Both the position numbers and the translations under genes were made by a program. Positions 8,729 to 16,764 of a stretch of 28,138 bases of DNA are shown in pieces (the stretch's first letter is position 1; every line of letters begins with the position of its first letter). The notes beneath the pieces were generated by a model. The model saw only the letters and a program-made list of their open reading frames with translations. It was not told the origin of the DNA and made no database searches. Source of the DNA: UBA8752 sp036159995 (GTDB taxonomy: Bacteria > Bacteroidota > Bacteroidia > Flavobacteriales_D > Sanyastnellaceae); NCBI GenBank assembly GCA_036159995.1, contig JAYYEI010000025.1, positions 1 through 28,138 on the forward strand. The letters are read 5' to 3'.

Positions 8729-10381
8729 ATGACCAGCACGTTCTCGGCGCTCGACTACGCCATCTTCATCGGCTATGCCGTCCTCATCCTCGGGGTCGGC
8801 CTCTGGGTGTCCCGCGACAAGAAGGGCCACCAGAAAAATGCCGAGGATTACTTCCTCGCCAGCAAGTCGCTTCCCTGGTGGGCGGTGGGCGCCTCCCTCA
8901 TCGCGGCCAACATTTCCGCCGAACAGTTCATCGGCATGTCCGGCTCCGGATTCAAGATCGGCCTGGCCATCGCCTCGTACGAGTGGATGGCGGCGTTGAC
9001 CCTGATTCTCGTCGGCAAGTACTTCCTGCCCATCTTCATCGAGAAGGGACTCTACACGATTCCCGAGTTCGTCGAGAAGCGGTATTCTACGGAGCTCAAG
9101 ACGATCCTGGCGGTCTTCTGGATCTCGCTCTACATTTTCGTCAACCTCGCCTCCGTGCTGTACCTCGGCTCGCTCGCGTTGGAGACCATCATGGGCATTC
9201 CGATGGTCTACGGGGTGCTCGGCCTGGCGGCCTTCGCGGCGGCCTATTCGCTTTATGGCGGACTGTCGGCTGTGTCCTGGACCGACGTCATCCAGGTGGT
9301 CTTCCTCGTTCTCGGCGGCCTCGTCACGACCTATCTCGCGCTCGACGCTGTGTCCGGGGGAAGCGGCATGTGGGTCGGCTTCCAGACGATCTACGAGGCG
9401 GCGCCGGACAAGTTTGCCATGATCCTCGACAAGGGGCATCCGGAGTACATGAACCTGCCTGGCATCGGTGTCCTCGTCGGCGGCATGTGGGTGGCCAATG
9501 TCTACTACTGGGGCTTCAACCAGTACATCATCCAGCGGACGCTGGCGGCCAAGTCGCTCAAGGAGAGCCAGCGCGGCATCCTGTTTGCCGCTGGCCTCAA
9601 GCTCATCCTGCCGTTGATCGTCGTGATCCCCGGCATCGCCGCTTACGTGATGACGCAGGACGCAGGGGTGATGGCCAGCCTCGGAGAGGCCGCGGCCAAT
9701 AAGCCGCCCACCGGCGCCAACCCCGACTACGCCTACCCGTGGCTGCTGCAGTTCTTGCCGACCGGCCTCAAGGGCCTCGCCTTCGCGGCGCTCGCGGCTG
9801 CCATCGTGTCCTCGCTTGCGTCCATGCTCAACAGCACGTCGACCATCTTCACGATGGACATTTTCAAGGCGCACATCCAGCCGGATGCCGACGACCGTGC
9901 CACGGTGCGGATGGGCCGCATCTCGGCGGCGGTCGCCTTGGCCATCGCCTGTGTGATGGCGCCCCTGCTCGGCGGCATCGACCAGGCCTTCCAGTTCATT
10001 CAGGAGTACACCGGTGTGGTGAGTCCGGGCATCTTGGCGGTGTTCATCCTCGGCCTGTTCTGGAAGAAGACGACCAACCGCGGCGCCATCGTCGGGGCGC
10101 TCGCGTCCATCCCCATCGCCATGTACTTCAAGGTGGCGCCCAAGGGGTGGTCGGACAGTGCCCTCTTCGTGGACCTGCCGTTCCTCGATCAGATGGGCCT
10201 GACGTCGCTGTTGACGATGTTGGTCATCGCGGCCGTGAGCCGGTCGGAGGGCAAGGGGGCCGACGACCCGAAGGGCATCACGATCTCGAAGGCCACGTTT
10301 GCCACCGAGCCGCTCTACACGGTCGGGGCCTTCGCGGTGCTCATCATCCTGGCTTTTCTGTACGCTTTCTTCTGGGGGTAA
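8729..10381 (+). CDS. Na+/galactose symporter (SSS family, vSGLT-like)
   Basis: A polytopic protein of 550 residues with about 14 hydrophobic helices. Many segments match my memory of the Vibrio Na+/galactose transporter vSGLT almost word for word: KKGHQKNAEDYFLA, WWAVGASLIAANISAEQFIG (residues 50-69), YYWGFNQYIIQRTLAAKS (259-276), NSTSTIFTMDIFK, and SPGILAVFILGLFWKKTT. Q66 and E85 correspond to galactose-contacting Gln and Glu residues in that structure. It should bring galactose or glucose from the periplasm into the cytoplasm with sodium. The ATG at 8729 gives the family N-terminus; the 22 codons upstream do not look like a transporter. It is divergent from lacZ, and the pair forms a hydrolysis and import unit. 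Its stop lies 20 bases from the convergent DUF1853 gene. Confidence 0.95.
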   Translation: MTSTFSALDYAIFIGYAVLILGVGLWVSRDKKGHQKNAEDYFLASKSLPWWAVGASLIAANISAEQFIGMSGSGFKIGLAIASYEWMAALTLILVGKYFLPIFIEKGLYTIPEFVEKRYSTELKTILAVFWISLYIFVNLASVLYLGSLALETIMGIPMVYGVLGLAAFAAAYSLYGGLSAVSWTDVIQVVFLVLGGLVTTYLALDAVSGGSGMWVGFQTIYEAAPDKFAMILDKGHPEYMNLPGIGVLVGGMWVANVYYWGFNQYIIQRTLAAKSLKESQRGILFAAGLKLILPLIVVIPGIAAYVMTQDAGVMASLGEAAANKPPTGANPDYAYPWLLQFLPTGLKGLAFAALAAAIVSSLASMLNSTSTIFTMDIFKAHIQPDADDRATVRMGRISAAVALAIACVMAPLLGGIDQAFQFIQEYTGVVSPGILAVFILGLFWKKTTNRGAIVGALASIPIAMYFKVAPKGWSDSALFVDLPFLDQMGLTSLLTMLVIAAVSRSEGKGADDPKGITISKATFATEPLYTVGAFAVLIILAFLYAFFWG

Positions 10382-10401
10382 TGGGCGTCTAACCGGCCGA
10401 G

Positions 10402-11376
10402 TCAGCGCCTGAGGTCGGGCCAATCCGGGTGGACGACGAAGCCGCGGGAGAGCTCTTCCCAGCCGCCGTCGCCTTCGATGACTACCGCGCACATCAGCGC
10501 CCGTCGGGTGCGGCCGAAGTGGTCGGCCAGGACGGCCTCGACCCGACTCCAATGCAGCGGTGGATCCCCGGCGACGGGGTGGAATCGGCCGAGCCAGCGC
10601 CCCTTGGGGAGTGGCAGGATGCGGACGTGGTCGCTGCCCATGACCTCGAATGCTTCGTCGGGCCGGCACCACCAGCCCGCGTTGTAGCCCGGGTGGGACC
10701 ACTGCGGGCCTTTGTGCCGGTGCAGCCGGCTGTGGTGGTGGAAGAACCAGCCCTTCATCAGCAGCACCGGTTCCGGCGTCGGAATGCGGTGCTCGGCCAT
10801 GAAGTCGCGGGCCGGGACGAGCCGGCTGGCGGCGAGTTGGTCGACCAGCTTGTCCATCTTGGTGCGCAGGGTGTCGTGGCGGCCGGAGGGGCCGACCCAA
10901 TGTTCCCAGGCGGACCCGTCCTCGGCCGCGAGGTAGAATTTGCTGGCGACCTCGATGTGCAGGGTGCGGCCCCGCCGGAGGTCGTCGACGAGGAAATCGA
11001 GCTCACCCACCGTCTGCTTGTCTTGCTGAAGCTGGACGCCGTGGGCGCGCAGCCGGAAGTGCGGCGACGCGTCGAGCCACGCGGCGATCAGGGCTTCGAA
11101 GTGCTTGCCGAGCAACTGGCTCTGGGCGTCGAGGACGCCAGGCGGCAGCGGGTCTTCGCCCATGACAAGGCGGGCGGCCCAATCGTCGAAGAGGGGCAGG
11201 TCCGCCTCGAGGGCGTCGGCGAACCACGCGTCGTCTAAGACCTGGAAGCGGAGGTCGGGATGGCGGGCCATGAGTGGGGCTGACCCGACGGCCCACCGCA
11301 GCCGCATGAGGGCGGCGAGGGCATCCGGTCGGTCGGCCAAGGGGCCACGCCATCGTTCGAGCCAGGGGTCCTGCAC
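10402..11376 (-). CDS. DUF1853 family protein, possible PD-(D/E)XK nuclease fold
   Basis: A soluble protein of 324 residues starting from GTG at 11376. It shows the DUF1853 layout: an N-terminal helical part (RLRWAVGSAPLM near 26-36), then GKHFEALIAAWL (90-101), GELDFLV (124-130), IEVASKFYL (141-149), and GPSGRHDTLRTKMDKL. I read E94, D127 and E142/K146 (ExxxK) as a possible PD-(D/E)XK catalytic core, the fold of many restriction and repair nucleases. This is my inference from spacing, not an established activity. The function of the family is unknown. It is convergent with the symporter and divergent from the small gene at 11442, with 65 bases between the starts. Confidence 0.7.
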   Translation of the reverse strand: MQDPWLERWRGPLADRPDALAALMRLRWAVGSAPLMARHPDLRFQVLDDAWFADALEADLPLFDDWAARLVMGEDPLPPGVLDAQSQLLGKHFEALIAAWLDASPHFRLRAHGVQLQQDKQTVGELDFLVDDLRRGRTLHIEVASKFYLAAEDGSAWEHWVGPSGRHDTLRTKMDKLVDQLAASRLVPARDFMAEHRIPTPEPVLLMKGWFFHHHSRLHRHKGPQWSHPGYNAGWWCRPDEAFEVMGSDHVRILPLPKGRWLGRFHPVAGDPPLHWSRVEAVLADHFGRTRRALMCAVVIEGDGGWEELSRGFVVHPDWPDLRR

Positions 11377-11441
11377 GCTGCGAAATTCTACCTTCGCGGC
11401 CGAATCCCATGCGGACCGTTGCCCAAATCCCCCACCGCGCC

Positions 11442-11669
11442 ATGCGGATCATCGTCCAGGAATGGAACGAGAAGTACCACCTCCAGTTCGTCTGGGGGCC
11501 GCTCGAACAGACCTATCGGTTGCCCGTAGAGGGCAGCGGCGGCCTCGAGGCCGTCAAGGCGTTTGGCCAGCGGCTTATCCCCGAGGTCGAGCAGGTGTTC
11601 CTCAAGATGAAGGAGGCCCGGGCAACCGCCTTGGAATCAAACGATTCACCCAAGAACGACCCGGCATGA
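11442..11669 (+). CDS. Small hypothetical protein upstream of DUF4924
   Basis: A protein of 75 residues from ATG 11442 (MRIIVQEWNEKYHLQFVWGP); an in-frame ATG at 11409 would add 11 residues. No family is recognised. It has a likely alpha/beta start (RIIVQEW, YHLQFVW) and a helical C-terminal half, with no signal peptide or membrane segment. Its TGA overlaps the ATG of the DUF4924 gene by four bases (ATGA), so the two are almost certainly co-transcribed and translationally coupled. It probably works with or alongside DUF4924; nothing more can be read. Confidence 0.65.
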   Translation: MRIIVQEWNEKYHLQFVWGPLEQTYRLPVEGSGGLEAVKAFGQRLIPEVEQVFLKMKEARATALESNDSPKNDPA

Positions 11670-12199
11670 CGGAGACGACCGCCTCGGAAAAGCGCCACCA
11701 GCATGTGGTGGAGTACCTGCTCTACGAATGGCAGATGGAGGACCTCGTGCGGGCCGTGCAGTTCGACCTCGGGGCCTTGCGCCTTCACCTGTCCGCGGCC
11801 TACGAGGGTGACCGGCTGGAGGCCGAGCTGACCTGGTTCGCGGACCTGATGCGCGACCTGAAGCGGGAAAACAAATTGAGTGCGGGACACCGCATGGCGC
11901 TCGATGAGCTCATGGTCGAATTGACCTATCTCCACCGCACCTTGCTCGATGTGCTGCAGGATGGGGAGTACAAGGCCGCTGTAGACGCGGCACAGCCCCA
12001 CCTGTCGGCCATGGAGGCACGCGGTGAGGCCGGGAAATCGGAAGTGGAATCGATGCTGATTGCCCTGTACGGGTGGCTCGTGCTCCGGATGTCGGGGCAG
12101 GCCGTCACCCCGGAGACGCAGGAATCGCTCGACCTGATCCGGGATTGGGCCAACCTGCTGGCCGGCCGCTACATCCGGATGCGCGCGGGCGAGCTCTGA
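11666..12199 (+). CDS. DUF4924 family protein
   Basis: A soluble, mostly helical protein of 177 residues. It matches the Bacteroidota-specific DUF4924 pattern from memory: VVEYLLYEWQMEDLVRA (about residues 12-28), an Asp/Leu-rich helix, ELTYLHRTLLD in the middle, EVESMLIALYGWLVLRMSGQ and then VTPETQESL. The function is unknown. The family's phylum restriction makes this gene good evidence for Bacteroidota. The ATG at 11666 overlaps the stop of the preceding small gene. A much longer frame continues upstream to 11105 but runs antisense through DUF1853 and is not coding. The gene converges on an unknown leftward gene with 10 bases between the stops. Confidence 0.85.
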   Translation: MTETTASEKRHQHVVEYLLYEWQMEDLVRAVQFDLGALRLHLSAAYEGDRLEAELTWFADLMRDLKRENKLSAGHRMALDELMVELTYLHRTLLDVLQDGEYKAAVDAAQPHLSAMEARGEAGKSEVESMLIALYGWLVLRMSGQAVTPETQESLDLIRDWANLLAGRYIRMRAGEL

Positions 12200-12209
12200 A
12201 GGCGTTGCC

Positions 12210-12638
12210 TCAGCTGGCGCGGCGGTGGGCACGCGGATCCGAGAGGTGCGCAGAACGGCGGGCGCGGCGCGTCTGGGCTTGGGCGCGCTCGGAGAGGCGC
12301 TTGGCCAGTAAGAAGCGGGCGAAGCCGTCGACCCAGGTGCCCTGGTCGGTTCCTTCGGGAATCCAGCGCAGGGCGCGGCCCGTGTCGATGAGACCGGACA
12401 GGAGTTTGGGGTCGGGCTTGGGGCACACCAGGAAGATGGCGCGCGAATCGTGGATCGCCTGCTCGACGTTGGAGGTCACGAGAACCTCGGTCGGGGTGCC
12501 CTCGAGTCCGGGCCAGGATTCCTCGAGCTGCACGTCCAGTGCCGGGAGCACGGAATCGAGGCCTTCGAAGAGGTCAGGTCGTGCGGCCAAGGCATTGGGC
12601 ACGATTTCGATGCGGAAGGTGGGGGAAGTCAACACCAT
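12210..12638 (-). CDS. Hypothetical protein
   Basis: A protein of 142 residues with no recognised family. The first hundred residues look like a folded alpha/beta domain (FRIEIVPNALAARPDL, EVLVTSNVEQAIHDSRAIFL, ALRWIPEGTDQGTWVDGF). The last 40 residues are strongly basic (KRLSERAQAQTRRARRSAH) and probably disordered or nucleic-acid binding; this is inference from composition. The ATG at 12638 is preceded by AAGGGGG at a suitable distance, one of the better ribosome sites in the window. It is divergent from the E1-like gene, with 132 bases between the starts, and could share regulation with that unit. Confidence 0.6.
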   Translation of the reverse strand: MVLTSPTFRIEIVPNALAARPDLFEGLDSVLPALDVQLEESWPGLEGTPTEVLVTSNVEQAIHDSRAIFLVCPKPDPKLLSGLIDTGRALRWIPEGTDQGTWVDGFARFLLAKRLSERAQAQTRRARRSAHLSDPRAHRRAS

Positions 12639-12770
12639 GTGCCCCCTTACGGACGGGTTTGCGAAAGGTTACACGCTGTGGGCGCGGTTTTTCCGGCGTC
12701 CACCGGGGAACGTGGATAAGCCCTTGTGCTCTGCCTCCTGCGCCCCCTTCTGCGGGAGAACTTTAATGAG

Positions 12771-13847
12771 ATGGCCATCGCGTCCAACCGTCCGAGACTG
12801 TTCGTGCTGTCCGATCCGCGTGGATTGGCCGACTGGCGCGCCTTCTCGCAGTCCGAGTCGGCGCCGCTCGATGCGGGGCGGCTGGCGGGCCAATGGCGGG
12901 ATTGGTTGTCCATCCAACCGGACAACCTCGGCCGGGAGCTGACCGATGAGCAAGTGGAGGCGGCCTTCACCGTCCGCAAAGCGGCGACAGAGACAGGCCG
13001 GTACGGTACCGTAGCGTGGTACCCTTGGCGCCGTCGGGGCATCCTCCTCCTCGAGGAAGCCGAGTTCACCGCAGTCCGCACCAACCGCAACCAACTCAAG
13101 ATCCGCCCCGAGGAACAGGAGCAGCTGGCCGGCAAGGCGGTTGGCATCGTGGGCCTGTCTGTGGGCCGGACCATTGCCTTGGCGTTGGCCTTGGAGCGCA
13201 TCGTGGGCACGCTGCACATCGCCGACGCCGACGACATCGAACTGTCCAACCTCAACCGGATGTCCTGCTCCCTGTTTGAGCTGGGCATGCCGAAGTGGAT
13301 GTCCGCTGCGCGGGCCATCGCCGAGATCGACCCCTACCTGGAGGTCAAGGTCTGGCCGCAGGGCTTCCGGCGGGAGGACATCGCGGACTTCCTCGACGGC
13401 GTGGACCTCGTCGTGGACGCCTGCGACGGTCCGGAAGCCAAGGCGCTCCTCCGCCTCGGCGCGCGGGACCGCCGGATTCCGTTGATCATGGAGACCAATG
13501 ACCGCGGCCTGCTCGACGTCGAACGCTACGACCTCGAGGAGACCAAGGACTTCCTGCACGGCCGGGTTACGGCCGAGCAACTGACTGAATTGGCGCAGGG
13601 TGGCACCTGGACGCGCGAATGGTTGGACGCCTTCGTCGACCTGTCCTCCATCAGCCCGCGCGCCGCGGACAGCCTGGCCGAGGTCGGCCGGACCCTGGCG
13701 GGCTGGCCCCAATTGCACAGCGACGTTGCCCTTGGTGCCGGGGCCGCCGCCGCCATCATCCGGCGCCTTCTCCTCGGAGAGACCATCGCCGACCAACGCC
13801 TCCGATTCGATTTGCATGAGCAGCTCTCCGTCGCACATACCGCGTGA
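12771..13847 (+). CDS. E1-like adenylating enzyme, ThiF fold, MoeY/Rv1355c-type without nitroreductase
   Basis: A protein of 358 residues. The central domain (about 110-260) is an E1/MoeB/ThiF adenylation fold: nucleotide loop VGIVGLSVGR (124-133), the ADADDIELSNLNR segment (151-163, with D152, D154 and R163), K175 in GMPKW, and DACDG (216-220) with D219 at the usual Mg/ATP position. The TNDRGLLDVERYDLE segment after it recalls the ThiF half of mycobacterial MoeY (Rv1355c), as remembered. That protein continues into a nitroreductase domain which is absent here. There are no CxxC zinc pairs and only two cysteines (C166, C218), so a thioester step is not obvious. It probably adenylates a carboxylate; the target is unknown. 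It is the first gene of a five-gene unit, and the next gene starts inside its 3' end. Confidence 0.8.
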   Translation: MAIASNRPRLFVLSDPRGLADWRAFSQSESAPLDAGRLAGQWRDWLSIQPDNLGRELTDEQVEAAFTVRKAATETGRYGTVAWYPWRRRGILLLEEAEFTAVRTNRNQLKIRPEEQEQLAGKAVGIVGLSVGRTIALALALERIVGTLHIADADDIELSNLNRMSCSLFELGMPKWMSAARAIAEIDPYLEVKVWPQGFRREDIADFLDGVDLVVDACDGPEAKALLRLGARDRRIPLIMETNDRGLLDVERYDLEETKDFLHGRVTAEQLTELAQGGTWTREWLDAFVDLSSISPRAADSLAEVGRTLAGWPQLHSDVALGAGAAAAIIRRLLLGETIADQRLRFDLHEQLSVAHTA

Positions 13848-14562
13848 GTCCGTCGACATCGCCCGCACCCTGCGGGATGTGACGTTGCACATTTTCCGTT
13901 CTTCGGATGACACGGGGCTGTCCGCGCGATTCGCCGAGGGCCACCAAGCTGTGCTCCGTGCCGCGGGCATCCGCAACCTGACCTCCTTCGGGAAGGATTG
14001 GCTCGGCGATCCGGAGACGACCATGTTCCTGCTCACCTGCCAGGACGATGAGGTTCTGCTCAGTGGGATGCGCCTGCAGCGTCGAAGCGGGGTCGGCAGC
14101 CTGCCGATGGAACGGGCCGTGGGCGCGGGCAGTTCCGGACTGACGTCCTTCCTCGATGCGAGACAGGAGGAGGGGTGTGGCGAGTTCTGTGCCCTGTGGA
14201 GTCGGCGCGAGACGGCCGTGGCCGGCATCGGCATGCTGCCCATGGCCTGCGTGGGCCTTGGCCTGATGCCCCAGCTCAACATCCGGCACGGTTTTGCCTT
14301 CATGGGGACCAACATGCGCCCCATCCAACGGGAGTTGGGCTTCACCATCATGGAGGGCATCGGCGACGAGGGCCTATTCGATTATCCCGCGCCGCCCATC
14401 CGGTCGGAAATCGGCCACTTCCAGCATCCTGAGAGCATCGCGGATGCCGCTGAGGATGTGCAGGAAATGGCCCGCCGCGCCGCCGAGGAGCCCACCCATG
14501 AGCACGGGGTCGACGGCCGTTTCCATCGGATCCGGTACCGCGTCGAAAACCACATGGCATGA
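13816..14562 (+). CDS. GNAT-fold acyltransferase resembling LuxI/FeeM acyl-synthases
   Basis: A soluble protein of 248 residues from ATG 13816, which overlaps the E1-like gene by 32 bases. I see a GNAT-type pattern: strand VLLSGMRLQ (80-88, R86), then LPMERAV (96-102, E99), GEFCALWSRRETA (122-134), a long helix through LPMACVGLGLMPQLNIRHGF, and IQRELGFTIMEGIGD (170-184). The order G-R-L, P-x-E, E-x-x-x-x-W-S-R and a late GF recalls LuxI/FeeM-type N-acyl synthases, where a W/E-S-R segment shapes the active site. This likeness is by eye and moderate. It may join an acyl group to an amine to give a small signal, or acylate a protein. Its stop overlaps the kinase ATG by four bases, which ties its role to signalling. 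Confidence 0.6.
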   Translation: MSSSPSHIPRESVDIARTLRDVTLHIFRSSDDTGLSARFAEGHQAVLRAAGIRNLTSFGKDWLGDPETTMFLLTCQDDEVLLSGMRLQRRSGVGSLPMERAVGAGSSGLTSFLDARQEEGCGEFCALWSRRETAVAGIGMLPMACVGLGLMPQLNIRHGFAFMGTNMRPIQRELGFTIMEGIGDEGLFDYPAPPIRSEIGHFQHPESIADAAEDVQEMARRAAEEPTHEHGVDGRFHRIRYRVENHMA

Positions 14563-16745
14563 CGGTGACCCGCCCGCCATACGGACGGGTGTGGGTCTGG
14601 ACCGTGTCCGCGCTCCTCCTCGGAATCGCCGTCACGGGCTGCTCCACCGGAGAGGCGCCCCGCAACGTGGACGCCTTGATCCTCGAGGCCCTCAACGACC
14701 CCGGGGGCACCCTGCGGGCGGAGGAGGTCCACCTTAGGCTGGCCGCCCTCGACACGTTGGACGGCGAACGGCCCAACCTCGGCTCGCTTCGCGATGCCGT
14801 TTGGATTCGCGTGTCCGGTTGGCAGGGCGCCCCGCGGCAGGCGCGCATCATCCTCGACAACCCGACCATTGATTCGATCGAGGCTGTCGTGATGGACGGG
14901 CCCCGCGTCCTGATGCGCACCCCGTCCGGCGCGGCGTTCGGCCGCTCGGAGGATTTGATCCCCACCTTTTCCCTGCCGCTCAACGAGGCCCATGACCTGT
15001 GGTTCCGGATTCGGAGCACCAAGCCGCTGGTGCTGCCGTTCACCCTCACCCATGAGGAGCGGGTGGAGTCGCTGCGCGACAACCGGGACCTCGCCGTGGC
15101 CTTGTACACCGGCATCGTGCTGGCCATTCTCATCTACAATTGCTTCCTCGCATTCAGCACAGGGCAGCAGGCGTACTTCAGCTACGTTCTTGTCGTGCTC
15201 ACCGTCGGCCTCGTCCAGTGGGGATTCAATGGCTACGACCGCCTGATCTGGGGCCACGTTCCGTGGCTGGCGCGCAATGGCCTGACGATGACCGGGGCCG
15301 CTTCCGGCCTCGCCGCGCTGACCTTTGCCCGGGAATTCCTGGAAGTGCGCCGTTACACGCCCGGCTGGAACCGTGTGATCAATGGTTTGCTCCTGGTGTA
15401 TGCCTCGGCTATGGCGGCGTCGGTCGCGGGCTTCCCCATCGTGGCCTACAACCTGGTCAACCTCGGTGCCTTGTCCGCGCCGGCGATGCTCGCACTCTCC
15501 CTCATCAGCTGGCGTCGGGGCAACAGCCCAGCCCTGTGGTTCTTCGTGGCGTGGCTCATCTTCCTGATTGCGGTGACGATGCAGGCGCTGCGGGATTTCG
15601 GGCTTCTGGCCTCCACTCAATTCACAGCCCTGTTCCTCCCGGTGGGCACGGTGCTGGAGATGCTGCTCCTGAGTTTCGCCCTCGGCGACCGGATCAACCT
15701 GCTCAAGCGGTCCAGCGATGCGGCCAATGCCAAGGCGCTCGCGGCCTCGTTGGAAAATGAGCGCATCGTGAAGCAACAGAACGCGGAGCTCGAGGAACGG
15801 GTGGCGCGCCGGACGGAAGATCTGGCGACGGCCAATTCGGATCTGTCCCGCACCCTCGGGGAGTTGCAGGGCGCGCAAGATCAGCTGATCCAGACCGAGA
15901 AGCTCGCCTCGCTGGGTCAGATGACGGCGGGCATCGCACACGAGCTCAACAACCCCATCAATTACGTCCAGAGCAACGCGACCTCGCTGCGCCGTGACTT
16001 GGAGGAGCTCATCGAGATCGTGGATGCCCATGCCGATGCGCTGGCGGCCCTGGCGGAGGGAGCGTCGGGGGCCGATGGCCTCGCCGACGCGGCCCGGGAG
16101 AAGGCGCGGAAGCTCGATTTGTCCTTCCTGAAGGAGGAAAGCCGGCAGCTGATTGCCGGGATCCTCGAGGGGGCGGATCGGACTGCCCGCATCGTTGGGG
16201 GCCTGCGGGTCTTCGGTCGGATGGACGGGGACAAGCCGGTGGAGGCTTCTTTGTCGGACCTGCTTGAGGCGAGCATCACCGTACTCGGTGACCGCGCCCG
16301 GAGCCGGGCCCGCATCGAGGTGGACCTGCCCGAGGATGTGCCACCTCTGTACTGCCAGAGCGGCAAGCTGAGCCAGGTGTTCATGAACATCATCGTCAAT
16401 GCCGTGCAGGCAACGGAGGGGCGGTGGTCGGATCCCGAGGAGCGGCTGGTCCGGGTAGAGCTGGATCGTGCCTTGGATGGCGAGGGCAAGGCGCATTCGG
16501 TCATCGTTCGGGTCCGGGACAACGGCACTGGCATGGACGAGGAGACGCGTCAGCGCCTGTTTGATCCCTTCTTTACGACCAAGGAAATCGGCAAGGGCAC
16601 GGGCCTCGGCCTGAGCATCGTGAAGGGCATCCTCGATGACCACGGGGCCCAGATTCGCGTGGAGAGCGAGATGGGGGAGGGTACGACGTTCGTGTTGATC
16701 TTTCCCCTCGACATCATGAGCAACCCCAACTCTGAAGCGGCCTGA
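14559..16745 (+). CDS. 7TMR-DISM sensor histidine kinase with lipoprotein-type signal
   Basis: A membrane kinase of 728 residues. The N-terminus is a signal sequence ending in VTGC, with C28 as a likely lipidation site. Residues about 35-165 form an extracytoplasmic beta-rich domain of 7TMR-DISMED2 type (AVWIRVSGWQ, LWFRIRSTKPLVLPFTL). About 178-375 hold seven hydrophobic helices, about 385-445 a coiled coil, then HisKA with the phospho-acceptor H461 in GIAHELNNP, and a HATPase domain with N614 (NIIVNAVQA), DNGTGM (654-659) and GKGTGLGLSI (678-687). It should sense a carbohydrate-like or other small ligand outside and autophosphorylate. Its ATG overlaps the stop of the acyltransferase gene by four bases, and the receiver gene begins 20 bases after its stop, so the kinase is embedded in this unit. 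Confidence 0.92.
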   Translation: MTVTRPPYGRVWVWTVSALLLGIAVTGCSTGEAPRNVDALILEALNDPGGTLRAEEVHLRLAALDTLDGERPNLGSLRDAVWIRVSGWQGAPRQARIILDNPTIDSIEAVVMDGPRVLMRTPSGAAFGRSEDLIPTFSLPLNEAHDLWFRIRSTKPLVLPFTLTHEERVESLRDNRDLAVALYTGIVLAILIYNCFLAFSTGQQAYFSYVLVVLTVGLVQWGFNGYDRLIWGHVPWLARNGLTMTGAASGLAALTFAREFLEVRRYTPGWNRVINGLLLVYASAMAASVAGFPIVAYNLVNLGALSAPAMLALSLISWRRGNSPALWFFVAWLIFLIAVTMQALRDFGLLASTQFTALFLPVGTVLEMLLLSFALGDRINLLKRSSDAANAKALAASLENERIVKQQNAELEERVARRTEDLATANSDLSRTLGELQGAQDQLIQTEKLASLGQMTAGIAHELNNPINYVQSNATSLRRDLEELIEIVDAHADALAALAEGASGADGLADAAREKARKLDLSFLKEESRQLIAGILEGADRTARIVGGLRVFGRMDGDKPVEASLSDLLEASITVLGDRARSRARIEVDLPEDVPPLYCQSGKLSQVFMNIIVNAVQATEGRWSDPEERLVRVELDRALDGEGKAHSVIVRVRDNGTGMDEETRQRLFDPFFTTKEIGKGTGLGLSIVKGILDDHGAQIRVESEMGEGTTFVLIFPLDIMSNPNSEAA

Positions 16746-16764
16746 CCGCGCATTGACCCCGACC

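Noticed and set aside
8606..10900. Leftward open frame of 764 codons opposite the symporter
   Set aside because: Shadow of the vSGLT-like gene; the translation is low-complexity and charged.
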